64,000 nt of DNA from the NCBI GenBank assembly GCA_039619475.1, contig CM077116.1, positions 253,752,440 through 253,816,439 on the forward strand, read 5' to 3'. The stretch is from Icerya purchasi. Taxonomy: Eukaryota > Arthropoda > Insecta > Hemiptera > Monophlebidae. This document shows, piece by piece, positions 10,251-22,885 of this stretch (its first letter is position 1; every line of letters begins with the position of its first letter). Below the pieces are notes generated by a model. It was not told the origin of the DNA, made no database searches, and saw only the letters and a program-made list of their open reading frames with translations. A program made the translations under genes and the position numbers.

Positions 10251-13050
10251 ACTGACACTGTACAGACGAAAATTGCATTAAAATGTTAATCATTGTTCAT
10301 GTTGCATCATCTTTATCTGAGATGATTATGATTAAATGCTCCAATGAAGCCGTTGTCTTGCCTATCAGTTAGCTCGCCATTAATCTTTGTGAAGTTTTAT
10401 TCGCCCTACAAATAAAATAACAATAATGACACAGTAAGCAGCCTTAGTATGTCTCACGAAGTGGATTCTCCGGAGTATAGACTTTTATTTATTTGAACTT
10501 TTACACGAGTGAATTACTATAATTTTTTTAATCATGTTAAAGATATTTTGGAACGCCTATTTCTTCAGAACAGAGACCACAGTTTGCTCACTGTACGCAG
10601 TCATACGTTTTTTTTTTTTTCTGGTCTATAAAGAATAATACTGTTCTGGTGTTGTATTCGAACCTATTCATCTCCGGTTCCCCATTTTTACAAAACTAAC
10701 TTATTTCTGTAGGATCCTTCCTTGCATACTAGCATATATAGGCAACCAGATATGACCTACAACTTTCGCATTGATAATAAATAAGGTAAGCAGAATCCTG
10801 CATTAATTCTCATCATTTTCAAGTAATTCTTTCTTGTGCAAAGAGTGTAATATATGTTGATTCACGCCATTTCAGCTAGATTTCTATTTTTCATATAATA
10901 CGCTGGAATAAAGGTATTATACTCTGAAACGTGAACTTTTTTGGGGGGAAGCGATTAAAAAATTTACTTTTATTTTTACACGTGCCCGAAAGTGTAACGA
11001 AACTACATCCATCCGCTATACTCCGTACACCATTACAAACATAATTTAGATATAACAGTTATTCGAATATAATTATTACTTCAGTATTTAAAAATATTCG
11101 AACTCGCTGTTTATTTTAGTTATTTCAATAACTTTGAAAAATAATTATATATGTGTGCAGCTTTTATTTTCTAATTTTAGAATGTTTTTTTCGTCATTAT
11201 CATGCAAGACAAAAACAATTTCTTTGTGCATTCGAAAGTACGCGCTACTTTATCCAGCTAGGAGATCTGTGTTTCTTACACTTACCATTAATTTATACAT
11301 AATGTTTTAGTGTGCGATTCGTTTTTATTTCTTCTGTTCCGATAAAAATACGTTAAAATAGATTTAAAAAATTGAAGTCACATTTAGTAATGTATTCAGT
11401 GCACACTAGTCATCCGTTTTTCGTATTTGCATTAATTTCTTTAAACATAGGTATAGAAGCATATGATGGTGAACAGGGCAATTGCAGTGATATTACCACA
11501 TATTTAGTGATGATATCGGTTTTATAGATGGGTCAAGTTTAATATTAAATAGTTTCAAGAAATACATGCTGCATTTTATCAACTATATGTCTTATGAATG
11601 CCGATAAAATTTTTATTCGTATTTTTCCTGTTTTGCAAAGCGGCTTTGTTTTAGGTTACGTTTTAATTTCTTTTTGATATTGTTTGAAAGAAGTGATGAC
11701 AACAGGAACCAGTTTTAACTTATTTTGTAGTACGTAACAATATTAAATTACAATGTTCGTTATCCTAATTATGATTATTTAAGATAAGTAAAATACGTTC
11801 TTCTGTAAATAATTTCTAAATCTAGAACATCGAGTTAACTGGTACTAGCCTGTAGGCTCTGTGATAACAAGCGAAAAAGTATTTTTGGTCTTTTCATCTT
11901 GAACAAAAAGTAATACTAATGTATTGTTTTCATAATACAAAAAAATTACTCTATTATTTTTTTATCTTCGAACAAGTAAATAAAAGCGAATAAAACAAAA
12001 CACACTATTTACAGGATATAATTAAAAAATAAATAAAAACATATAAATCACGCAATTAGTTTCAGATTAAAATATCCCTGCCGCATTCATGGTAAAGACA
12101 AATTTACGATTTATTTCTTTTAACATGTTTACTCAAAACTCTTTTTGCTTGTTCGATAACTTCCGAATTAAAAACTTAACTATTGATGAAATTTATTTTT
12201 GAAACTTTAAACTACTTAAAAAAACCGTCTACATTTGGGTTCTTTAAAGTGTAGGCTTTACTGCGTAGCTGTTCGACGAACAACTTGCGTAGTGTACGTG
12301 TAATTCTAGTACACTTTTCAGTACTTGTGAAATTCAATTTTTCATACGCTACTGCGGCATATTTTAATCTTTTTTGCACTCTTTTTTCAAAGTTTAGACA
12401 ATACATCTGTTAAGGTACTTGGAAACATTACTGTTTAACTGTTGTGTCATTAATGGAAAAAGTTTTCCGCATATTTCATTATTGTCTACATTCGGAGTCA
12501 AATCGAAAATAAAAATGTTACAGTATTTAGCCTTTCTATTGGAGCATTTTATATATGTAATAAAGAAAAAAAGGAAAAAAAGGTTTCTTATAATTTCATT
12601 TCAGTAAAATAATTTAGAAAATTCATAGTAGCATTCATTTTTCAGGAGATCCTGGAATTTCTGGTTCTTTTTTGTTGTTTTTTTGTGTTTTTTTTTAGAT
12701 CATTTAATCTAACATTGATTGAATCATAGAAAAACCATATCAAGCACAAACAGCTGTGTAAGAAAAGTATATTTTACCTGCTTTAATATAGAATGCACTA
12801 ACTTTTACATGCTCTGTAATCTCTATTGATCTGGGAAGAAAACGACGAAAACTAAATATTGAAAACTACAATTACTTAGTTTAATTTAAAAAATCTTAAT
12901 CTTTTCATAATTTTATGTACATATGTGCGTACTATATTTTCCGCATAAATGCTTTTAATTATGTTGCAGATTACCTCAATGTTTCGACTGTAGTTTATTT
13001 TATATTATCTGTCATAAAATAATTGATTTCATTGATTTTCATTTTTTCAG
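10251..13050. other. INTS13 intron part, little recognisable
   Basis: No element ends or coding sequence that I can support, apart from possible decayed RTE sequence up to about 10430 on the minus strand. The acceptor ATTTTTTCAG ends at 13050. Confidence 0.4.
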
Positions 13051-13214
13051 TATACAGAACCCCTATTAAGCCTTTTCCGCAAGTATCAATTAACTCAAGA
13101 AGAAGTTTATAGATGTAAGTTGTGCATTTGTAATCTAGCTTATCTTGACGCGAAGAAGCGGGAACCGTTTCCTCTACCAAATTTATGCATAAAAGGAGAA
13201 AAAATAACCCGAAG
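13051..13214 (+). CDS. INTS13: INTS13 exon, LTQEEVYRCKxxICNL block
   Basis: Starts in phase 0 after the strong acceptor CATTTTTTCAG. It reads YTEPLLSLFRKYQLTQEEV, then YRCKLCICNLAYLDAKKREP, then PLPNLCIKGEKITRR. This corresponds to the family's V-P-L-x-S-x-I-x-K-E-x-L-T-E-E-D-V-L-x-C segment and its N-L-x-x-M/L-x-x-K-x-x-P-L-P continuation. The donor is CGAAG|GTATCT at 13214/13215, leaving two bases of an Arg codon. Confidence 0.92.
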
Positions 13215-14991
13215 GTATCTTTATCATTATAATAATTGTTGATATTAACCTTTTAGTTTTTATTCCCTTTATATTTTTATCATTATTGTTATTATTATGT
13301 AATTTATATGTTTTTTTTGTTTAAATTTAACTATGAAAACATTTTTTCAGTCAATAGTTGGGTCGTTGCGTATTAAATTATTTTATAGGAAGAACAATAT
13401 TTTTACAATTCAGTCGACCTATTTATATAAAATTAAAAAATTATTGAACATTTATTACATTTTTATGTCACGTATATTTTGTTTTAATTTTTGTTTCTCC
13501 GGAATTGAAATAAGTGCAGATAGTTATAAGATGTTAATTCAATATTCTAGCGCATATAAATTTATTATCACTATCGGAAATGGAATATTTTAACGCTAAT
13601 ATAACGGTCTGAAAGATCTCGTACATGAAATCTTTGAAATTCGCATGTTAGTTCGAATTGTATTTACAATATATGTGCGGATTTTTCTTGCATGCGTTCG
13701 AATTGCTTTTAATCTTATTATAATTTCGGTGTTTCTCGATGCCGCTATTAATACGTTAATTTGAAGTGATTTTATAAGTCAATAATGATGAGTATACGTC
13801 CACGAATTGCATTCTTAGTTTTTTAAAAATAAAGAATTGGAAAGCTGGGAATTATTACACTTGAGATAAATGTAAACATTTAAAAGACAGCGTATAAATA
13901 AAATAATACGCGTTCTTTACAATTAAAAGATAACTGTGCTCGTATTAATCGTATACTTCCATTTGAAACGCATCAATACTCGTACATTGAGTGTCGTTGT
14001 TTTTACTCCTATCCAAAACCGCAATGTCGTAACAACGCGGTAATAAACAGTTTTTGATACGTTCGACTGTTAGACTACAGTTTGAAAAATTAACGTGTCG
14101 CCGTAAAAGATTTTTCAATTATTTTTAAATGATTAAAAATACATGTAATCCGTACCAACTAATTTTTCAGACGCAAAAGAAAAGAATACAATTACATTTT
14201 TTACTTAATATTTGTAAACATTTATAATTACACGTATTTTTTTATAAGTGATTATGCACAATAAGTTGTAAAAGATTTATTTATAATTAACAGTTTGCAT
14301 AAAAAATTGTATGTTTATATTTCAATTGAATTTTTGTTAGTTCATACTTTTATTTATCAATTATTTAAATAAGGTAAATTGACTATTTTTCCATTATTTT
14401 GGTATATTTGTATTACGAAATTGAAATGTTACTTCTAAATGAAGGAGCCGTGTGTTTAACAATACACTAAAAACACAAATTTAGTACATAATAAATCCAA
14501 TACTTTTTATCTATTATATTTTTCTATATGGCAATATGTAACTACAGAACAATATTAAGTAGAACATTAAATCATTACAAAGCAGTTCGTAGAAATTAAA
14601 TTTTTATCTCATTTATTTTGCCGCGTTTCATTCTTTTTTCAAATCACATTGTTTCCAAATGCTTCATAAATACGCATTTATATTCTAAAATTAACTTTTA
14701 AGTCAAATTTTTAAGTTGTTTTTTCCTTTTTTTACGTCCATATATGTGTGTATGTATTAATGACAAGGTAATTATTTCGCTAAAGATAATATGAAAAAAA
14801 CGTACCGTTATGGAATATGTAACTGAAGTTGTAATGGAATTTCTGTGCAAATCGTGAGTTATTATTTTTTTGGGAATGACATGGTCAATTGAATTTTGCT
14901 CTTCTATAAGTATTATACCTTCATCTGTGAGTTCAAACGGGGTTTCCCTGTGGCGAGGTCCATAAAATTTATTTATATATATATATATATA
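13215..14991. other. INTS13 intron part, no element recognised
   Basis: AT-rich sequence. Its right end is a short (TA)n run (14976-14991) into which the Tigger-like MITE inserted. Nothing else is recognisable. Confidence 0.45.
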
Positions 14992-15520
14992 CAGTGGAAA
15001 CCGTTTAACACGAAACTGAAGGGACCGAAATATTTCTTCGTGTTAAAAGGATTTCGTGTTAACCGAAACATGCAAAAAAAAAAGCGAAAATTAAAAATTA
15101 AAAACTCACCAATATTTTTAATGTCGGTAAAATGTATCAATTCGATTTTCCACTAACATTAGCACTTGTAGGTAGTACATATATACACTTCAAATAATTA
15201 CATTATAAAAAAAACATAAAAAATTATTGTTTTTTGGGAAACTTGTCGACCGAAATTAAGTAGTAATGCATTCCCAGGGGGTAAATAATAGTAACCATTG
15301 TTAATTTTATTTATCTGTTAAGAGGGATGCGACTGGAAAAGCAGGTATATTTGTCCTGAGAAGCAAAATCTTTTCGTGTTAAGCGATTTTTGTTTCGTGT
15401 TGTTTCGTGATAAAAGAAAAAAATGTATGTAATTATATGGCATTTTGTCGGGGCCGTAGTGTTGTTTCGTATTAAGCGATTTTTCAGGTTAACCGGTTTC
15501 GTGTTAAACAATTTCCACTG
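14992..15520. mobile_element. Tigger/pogo-like MITE in a TA run
   Basis: Terminal inverted repeats: the left end is CAGTGGAAACCGTTTAACAC and the reverse complement of the right end is CAGTGGAAATTGTTTAACAC, 18 of 20 matches. TA flanks both ends (14990-14991 and 15521-15522), the expected target duplication of Tc1/mariner/pogo elements. CAGTGGAA plus a TTAA-rich subterminal region is typical of Tigger/pogo ends. The motif CGTGTTAA recurs internally (for example 15039, 15376). There is no transposase, so it is non-autonomous. It lies within an INTS13 intron. Confidence 0.85.
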
Positions 15521-15666
15521 TATATATATGCGGAAGCTTGAAAATTGCATATTTATGTGGGAGAGATATTTTCATCAAATTTTTGAAAATTCCTTATTTT
15601 ATTAATTAACATTATAATTTATGTTTTATCGATTGATTTATTTTGTTTTCCCCCCTTATTCTAATA

Positions 15667-16667
15667 CAGGGTCTTTTAGAAAAAAACGCTCACAAAAATG
15701 AACCAATTTATTAACAAATCTTTTTTTTATTCCTTGTCAAATAACATTTTCAATATGTGCAATGTCATTTTCAACTATACGCCGTAAGCGAGTTACAAAA
15801 TTCTTAATGCAAAGCTCCAACATTCTGACTTGGACGCTGTCGAAGGCGCGCGATTTTTTTCTTTTAATTGGTCGATCGTAGCCGGCCTGTTTATGTAGCA
15901 GCGATCCTTTACATAGCCTTAAAGGAAGTAGTCGAGAGGGTTTAATCTGGGCTATACGGTGATCAAAACTAACCACAGTTGAACGCATCAGAGAAGAGAC
16001 TGGAAATGACTCGCGACTTGAAGTCTTCATCATTAAACCAAATGAATCGAAAATCCGCTCGGTGCGTGTGCAGGTACGCACCGAATGGTTCGACGAACGC
16101 GAGCTGTTTTTCTTCGGAGGCGGGTGAAAGAGCTTGCAACATCTGTATCCTATACGGAAATTAACAGAATATCCTTACTTAGAATACGGTAAATAGACGA
16201 TGACGAAACACCGAGTTCCTGTGCTAAACGAGTAAGGCTAGCACGGATCGTGGCTTGATAGATGAGTCGTGTTCGATCTTCACTGGTGTACTTGCCGTTC
16301 GTTTAGCACCAACTTTCCTCTTCTTGTTATCATGAACGCTACCAGTTTCTTCGAATTTCTTGATTAGTCGCGTTATTACACATTTTTGGCCATTTATGTC
16401 GTTGAACTTTGAAAATTTTATCATAAGATGACAACACTTATTTAAATTTCGGTTTCGAACTATAGTATGACTTAACTATAAAAAAAAAAACATTCTCTTC
16501 AATCGAGTACATTATAACACAATTAAATGAATGAACAGACTCATCTGCCGGTGCTTTAGCAATATTATGAAATGGGGAAGATAGTGCTGTCATCGGTGGA
16601 ACAAAAAAATCTCTTCGGAAGGAGTTATTTACGTTTTTCGCGTGAGTGTTTTTTCTGAAAGCCTCTG
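15667..16667 (-). mobile_element. Mariner-like element with decayed transposase
   Basis: Left end CAGGGTCTTTTAGAAAAAAA; reverse complement of the right end CAGAGGCTTTCAGAAAAAAC; similarity extends about 35 bp. TA flanks both ends (15665-15666 and 16668-16669). On the minus strand 16424-16224 encodes KFSKFNDINGQKCVITRLIK, then KFEETGSVHDNKKR and GAKRTAS. This is the helix-turn-helix DNA-binding region of insect mariner-like transposases (K-F-x-x-T-G-S-V followed by R-x-x-R-T-A). The rest (about 16081-15737) is frameshifted; a D-x-T-x-x-x-F-like stretch is visible but the catalytic residues are not intact. At 1001 bp with most of the DDE domain scrambled it cannot encode a working enzyme. Confidence 0.8.
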
Positions 16668-17191
16668 TAGTTATAAAAAATAAATAAAAAAAGATGTTTC
16701 TATTTTTGTTTGAGACAATTTCAAAAACTATCGAGTTAATTTTGAATTCATTATAAATAAATCGAAAGCTCTGTGAAGCTCAAACTAACCTCCGTAGTGG
16801 TCATCAGCAGTTATTATATGATATTGATTTATAGGATTATTAATTTTTTACCTGGAAAATAAAACATCAATAATAAAATGTTTATGTAATTGCACTTCTT
16901 GATGCTATTATTATTTAGAAATGGATGAAGTTTATCATACTTATTTTGGTTTCGACATAAAGAAACAGGACGATATAAACAATTTCGGTTACTATTGAAA
17001 GCGCTTCATAATTTTTATGGTAATTTATTAAAATATTTAAAAAAAAAAAGAAAAAAAAGCAATCCCTGTATTGTAAACAAAAACAGTTGCTTCGTTTCAT
17101 TCAAATTCATTATCTACGTATAAAGTTGTGAATTGTTAATAATTTCTACTTTTTTAATATTAAAATATAACTATAATTTTTATTTTGCTAG

Positions 17192-17365
17192 AGATGAACA
17201 ATTTAAACTATTGTGGGATGAATTGAGTCAGTACATGAAAGCATTTGGTAAAAGTGCTACTCATAAAGATGTGATAGCGTGCGTTGCCGATTTTCGATCG
17301 AAATCAGAGAATGCTCTTATATTCGAAAAATTAAATATGGAACAAGCGCTCGGTGAAGTTGAACG
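17192..17365 (+). CDS. INTS13: INTS13 exon, DEQFKLLWDEL block
   Basis: The acceptor TTTTGCTAG at 17191 gives an A that completes the split Arg codon, then DEQFKLLWDELSQYMKAFG, HKDVIACVADFRSKSENAL and LNMEQALGEVER. In the family, R-D-E-Q-Y/F-x-x-M/L-W-x-E-L is followed by x-x-V-x-x-C-L/V-x-x-x-R-S-K. The lysine/glutamate-rich insertion of vertebrates after this point is missing here. The donor is GAACG|GTAAGA (17365/17366) with two bases carried over. Confidence 0.93.
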
Positions 17366-17647
17366 GTAAGAATCTTTTCTATTTCCTTTTTTTAATGCTC
17401 TATAAATAGTGCAAATCAGTCAATTTTATAAGAGAACTGCTAGATTTTATTTTTATATTTCAAAAAATTAAATTTTTATATTTTATTTAATGTATTTATC
17501 TTTATTTAAAATATGTTTACTAACTAAGTAATAAGCGTACGAGATGAAAATCAAATGTATGGTAAAGGTTTAAGGGAAAATATTTTTAATAGACGTTAAA
17601 GCTACGTGTACACACGGTTACTTAGAATTATAGATGCGGACTTTGTA

Positions 17648-18538
17648 TAGGGTCAAAGCTTCGACGATTTCAAACCTGTATAAATGGTTTAAAAAATCGG
17701 AAAAAAAAACTGCACATGAAAATAAAGTTTAATTCTTCAATTTTTTATAAAAAACTTACATCAGTCAAATGCTTTCCGTTTGCGGCTAAACACAATCTTA
17801 ATTTAGACACTCAATTATTGTATACATTTTCCAACATTGATTTTGGAATTTGTGACATTTCGGTTCGAATTCGGTCCTTTAATTCGTTCAAATTACACGG
17901 TTTGGTAGTGTAGACTCTAGATTTTAAATATTCTCATAGGAAGAAATCAGGCACCATTAGGTCGTGGCCATACGAGAGCGGATCCTTTAGAGAAGATGTG
18001 TGTACCGATTGTTTGGCTTAACAATTCCATCGTTCGCGTTGCCGTGTACAAGTACGACATCCTGCTGAAACCATGTTGAGTGTAACTTACGTTTGGTGTG
18101 TAGAAAGGGCACTAAGAAGGTTTCAATTATGTTCACATACTGCTCCATGTTGATGTTACCGTTGAAGAAGAAAGGTCCGACTATCCTCCACGCTGTAACG
18201 CCGGCCCATACTGTCACACGCGGATCATGCATTGGTTTTTCACGAATAATGTGCGGATTATCACCTGATGGAACCCCATAACGGCAATTTTGGAAAGGAA
18301 ATGCGCTTCGTCGCTCATTATCAAATTCTTTATATTGAATTCGTCGTTGTCAGTTTTATTGAGCATCGAGACTGCAAACGCGTGTTGCTGCTTCAGCCAC
18401 TGCGACAGGGTTACTGACGCATGCTAGGAATAAAATTGACGTTTTCTACCGCACATAAAGCGCGCTGTAGTCGCTCTACCTACTAACCGAATGTTTCTAT
18501 AAATTTTTGAAATCGTCGAAGCTTTTTGGGTGACCTTA
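17648..18538 (-). mobile_element. Internally deleted mariner element
   Basis: Ends: left TAGGGTC followed by AAAGCTTCGACGATTTCAAA; right, reverse complement, TAAGGTCACCC then AAAAAGCTTCGACGATTTCA. TA flanks both sides (17646-17647, 18539-18540). On the minus strand, 18232-17987 carries RVTVWAGVTAWRIVGPFFFN, then MEQYVNIIETFLVPFL and STWFQQDVVLVHGNA. These are the central DDE segments of mariner transposase around the second catalytic Asp (QQD). The residue after QQD is Val instead of Gly, and the sequence after it is scrambled. The 891 bp length, against about 1.3 kb for intact mariners, indicates loss of the N-terminal domain and part of the catalytic region. Confidence 0.85.
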
Positions 18539-18540
18539 TA

Positions 18541-19536
18541 TATCAAAAATTGAATTAAAATTTTGTGTAATATAAATGATTATTTTTGCGATCAGTCTGC
18601 ATTATATTTGTCGATGACATAATCGAAACTTTTTTCGTAGATGCTGATTACACAAGTGTAGATTATGTGTGCAGCATGAAAATACCATTCCATATGGTAC
18701 ATTTCGAAACTCTTGCCAAATACGAATTCCGTTTCTTCGTCTACATTCACATTAACAGTATAAAAATTGTTGACCACGTTGTTTTTCAAATCAGTGCTAT
18801 TATTGCATATTGGTTGTACAAGTTAAATAAAAGTAATTAAGTGCATTTGATCAGTTGCTAAGGTATAATAGTTTCTAAATTGCCATCGAATAGTTAATTT
18901 TTAATTAAAGTAAAAAAAAATCGGTAAATTTTTGAAGAACTAAATAATTAACGAATCTAAAATTTTTCGATATATGCCGATTTAAAAAAAAACGCATCCA
19001 CGTTAGGACTATTTGTTAGGAATTACTATTTCAGGTATAATGACTGATTTTATTTAAATGCGTAGCAAGTTGCGTTGGTGTTTGAAATACTATGCCGCGC
19101 CATAAAAGCATTAACACGTTAGTCGTGCAATCAGACTGCCCGGAAATTTGCACTCTAGTAGATAGTTTTTGTAAGAAATGTCGAGTTTTTCATTTTCTGA
19201 AGAAAAAACATTGTTATGGGCCATTTCTGATACGTTTTGGCAACAGTTACGAAATCTTGTTTACACTGAGCAACTATTATTTGTAACAAATGCAAAACAA
19301 TAGTTTAGAATTTGTTAACTAAGGAATGATAATTGAATATATTTATGACATTATAGTTATGTTTTAAATTCCATTGAAAAGATTGTTATTATTTAAATAT
19401 ATTTTTAATTTTTACAGCTAATATTTAATTAAGAATTTAAAATGTCAAAATGCGAAAACAAGAATTTAATAAATATTCGTGTTCTTCTAAAACGTTATTA
19501 CTTCCACGATAAAAATGAATAATTAATAATTGAATT

Positions 19537-19577
<41 letters not shown>

Positions 19578-21036
19578 ATAATAAATCGCAGACCTAAAAC
19601 AATACATTACATGTACATAACAGTACTGATGCTTTACATGGTAAACGGGGGGGGGGGGGCAGTATTACGATTTTCTTGTTCAAAATAATTCCAAGCAATA
19701 TTTCTTTTTTCACCGTTGTCATTTTGTATGATTAAAAGATATGAACAGTTTAATATTTAAAATATTATATTATTAAATTTAAAATTAAAAGAATATACCA
19801 ATATATTCATAATATTAGCTACAATTAAATTAGAATTTAGAAAATACTAGTTGCAACTGTTACGCGTATCAGAAACAAAACAACAATAACATTTTTAGAA
19901 ATAACGAAACTGCACGCTGTTGCTAAATGCATCTAGTTTTCTGATGTAAAAAGTAACCGTTGTTTTATAACGGGCACGTATTTATTTACTCAGCCTCATT
20001 TATGATATAAATTAAAAAAATAACATTCGGGAGGAAATACGTTATGCAAAGAACGAAGATCGTTAATTTTTTTTTGAACAAATATTCTTTGCTTTGTTCT
20101 TATTGCCTATCAAAAGAATTAAGAAATAAATGGATTCACTTATCATCATAATTGTCGAATTCTTTTTATATGCTTATCCAGTTTTTTAATTGTTTTATGT
20201 TTTTATAATTTGATAAGGGACTTACGCGAGTTGTTAATCGCAGATTTTGATGAAATTTTGATATGCTGTAAAGAATGTAAAAATATTAGACACATGTTTT
20301 TTTTTGTTTTTTTTTTTTGATCAGCTCATATGCAGTTTGAATGGGTAAAAACCACCTCCAAACTTTACCTCCCCATAACAGTTTTTTCCACATATCTCGG
20401 CTCTAACTTCATATTTTTCCATAAAACAAAATGAAGATGGTTTCTTAGAAAAGAGGCGAATAATCCATAATGATTTATGCAGCAAGAGTTGCATCCCATA
20501 TTTTTTAGGGGGTGGAAACATATTTTTCAACTTAATTTTGAATAAAAAATTTAACAAACTTGTTCCAAAACATAAAACAAAAAAATAAAGTCGACCTTTT
20601 TCCGCATTTTAATATGTAGGGGTAAACCATCCTTAGTTCAAAGTAACGTTATACAAGTGTTTCAAGCGAGCAAAATTCGTTTAAAATTCGTAGATCGGGG
20701 TTTTCGAGGTTGCTCATCACGAATCTGATATTAGATTTTGGGCGAACGAAAATGTCACAAAAAATTTAACTTAGGTAAAAGCTTTTATATTGTGGTTTTT
20801 GAGGTCGCTGATTTATAGTAGCGGATCTGACAAGACAAAAAAAACGTCAAACATATTCTACTTGGCATTAAAACTTGTTAGCAAAAATGTCCAATAAAAA
20901 TTAACAATATATTTACAATTCACTATTTACACTTATTAACCGAGAATATGTGCATATATTTGATTTTTGTTTTGCTTTTTTTTTTTTTTTTCGATGAAAA
21001 AGAAAAGAAAAAAAAACTTAGGTGTGTAATTATATA
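18541..21036. repeat. INTS13 intron part with simple repeats and a duplicated motif
   Basis: It contains a (TA)n run at 19539-19572 and a run of 13 G at 19647-19659. Two diverged copies of a motif occur in tandem: GGTTTTCGAGGTTGCTCATC (from about 20699) and TGGTTTTTGAGGTCGCTGAT (from about 20797), each running into a x-GAATCTGA/x-GGATCTGA stretch. The second half looks like debris of a repeat family whose ends I cannot find. No coding sequence is supported. Confidence 0.45.
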
Positions 21037-22410
21037 GGGCATTTCACGTTAAATGTCCCAGCGCGGTGCTCGGGCGCCGAAACGCTTACTTTTCAACTGA
21101 TGATTATGTTACTAAGAATCATACACAAAAATAGCAACAACACGTTTTCGATGTATTTTTTCCTCGGCTTTCCAATGAAATCATTCACTATTTTTTGAAA
21201 ATTTGCCTTTTTAACTTCAAAAAAACACAAAACGTGTTATTTCTTTAAAAAGGCATTTTTAATTTTTTCTTTAAAAAAACTCTAGAGCGAAAGAGGAGAG
21301 GTTTTTTACGTCGATACAGCAATTTTCAGTGTGTTTTTTTTTTCTTTTACGAGATACTGAACGCTCGCAGCGTAACGCAAATTGTTTATCAGGTTTTTCC
21401 AATATCTATTTGACGTCGAGTTTGGATTGTGGTTATCTTATGTTTATTTAGTTATGGATTACCATCGTTGTGATTGTGCTGAATAACAAGAGCGAGCCTT
21501 GTCGAAAGCGCGTATTGCTTTATGAACATCGAAAAACTTGAACTTGTAACTTTGAAAATTAATTTATTTAACTTTAACTAATTTATTTATTATAGATTAA
21601 TTATTTCTTAGTTTTTATCTAACACTATGTCGCATTCAGTTTTTCATTCAAGATACATTAATCGGTTTGGTAAAAGTAATCATCCTATCAATTCGGCGAA
21701 ACAGTTGTTTAACTTTCCCACATTTAAAAAAGATGAATATCCATCGATATTGGAAACAGCAAAAATTTTTAATAATTGTAGAACTGAAATTTATAAACGT
21801 AAATCAGATTCATCTATTCCCGATGTAAAAAAAATTATCTACAAACACAAAGAAAATTTCAAAAACGAAGAAAACAAATAAATAAATTTCTGTGATACTT
21901 ATGTAAAATATACATTATGTAATTATATTTTAAAAATGTACAAAGAATTTTTCAATGTATAAATAAATAATATGTGTACTTGTGTGTAGTCGAATTAATT
22001 ATTTAGTAAACATTATTGATGGAAAACACACTGTGCCGCATGTCACGCTGCGCCGCAGCGGCGGTCCGTCTTTATTTTGGCGTTCAATATCTCGTAAAAG
22101 GGGAAAAAAACACACCCTGAAAATTGCTATATCGACGTAAAAACGCCTCCTCTTTCGATCTAGAGTTTTTTTAAAGAAAATATTAAAAATGTCCTTTTAA
22201 AGATATAACCCGTTTTGTGTTTTTTTGTGGTTAAAAAGGCATATTTTCAAAAAAGGGCGAATGATTTCATTGGAAAGCTGAGGAAAAAATACACCGAAAA
22301 CGTGTTATCGTTATTTTTTGTGCGTGATTCTTAGTAGCCTAATAGCCAGTTGAAAAGTAAGCGTTTCGGCGCTCGAACGCTGCGCTGGGACATTTAACGT
22401 GAAATGTCCC
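21037..22410. mobile_element. Element with 330 bp terminal inverted repeats
   Basis: Left arm 21037-21364 and right arm 22080-22410 are inverted copies with roughly 85-90 percent identity by eye. They run from a GGGCATTTCACGTT/GGGACATTTCACGTT end to an ACGAGATAYTGAACGC inner limit. The extreme end is itself a small palindrome, GGGACATTT-CACGTT-AAATGTCCC. ATATA flanks both sides (21032-21036, 22411-22415), a possible 5 bp target duplication, though in AT-rich context it could be chance. The middle (21365-22079) holds one 84-codon ORF. I cannot assign it to a superfamily; it is probably a non-autonomous DNA transposon. Confidence 0.75.
21627..21881 (+). CDS. Small ORF inside the 330 bp TIR element, unknown
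   Basis: An 84-residue ORF, ATG to TAA, centred between the two inverted arms. It begins MSHSVFHSRYINRFGKSNHP, with FNFPTFKKDEYPSILETAKI in the middle, and ends in a Lys/Asn-rich tail (KHKENFKNEENK). The composition is hydrophilic and charged, with no membrane segment and no motif I recognise. An AATAAATAAAT stretch directly after the stop could act as a polyadenylation signal. It may be a transposon accessory protein, the 5' remnant of a transposase, or an accidental reading frame. Confidence 0.35.
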   Translation: MSHSVFHSRYINRFGKSNHPINSAKQLFNFPTFKKDEYPSILETAKIFNNCRTEIYKRKSDSSIPDVKKIIYKHKENFKNEENK

Positions 22411-22885
22411 ATATATACTATCTGGTTAATACATGTTTACAATTCTTATATAATATATTTAATATTATGAATAAAACTAGTAACAGATGAATACAATCTA
22501 TGTATCAATTGTACGCGCATTTGGTGTAACGAACATTGATTATCGTCCGACCAAAAAGCCAAGTTACTATGTATTAGAGAGTGTATGTCTTGTCTCAATA
22601 AATAAATGTCCATGATTATGTCTAAAACAGACGAAACCCCGGTCGGACAAGTTTATTATTTTTTATATATTTATGAATTAATTTATTTTTATTTTGATTT
22701 TATTTAAACAATTCATGACGTTGTGTATTTTATGTAATAGTGATTAATTTCGTGTAATAAAATACATAACTGTGTAACTGTAATCAAGGTTATTTATTAA
22801 AAACATTTATAAAGTATACAATCACAGTTACGGATGAAATAATCAAACATAATAACTAACTTTATTGTATTAATGTAATTCGTAG
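22411..22885. other. INTS13 intron part, no element recognised
   Basis: AT-rich sequence with no supportable feature. The acceptor AATTCGTAG ends at 22885; its pyrimidine tract is weak. Confidence 0.45.

Noticed and set aside
15737..16081. 114-codon minus-strand ORF inside the first mariner-like element
   Set aside because: It is not in the transposase frame. It is an accidental frame across the decayed catalytic domain.
19647..19659. G-runs here and at 26646-26659 as possible quadruplexes or regulatory sites
   Set aside because: They are single homopolymer runs without spaced G tracts and may be length-polymorphic or assembly-sensitive. No function can be supported.
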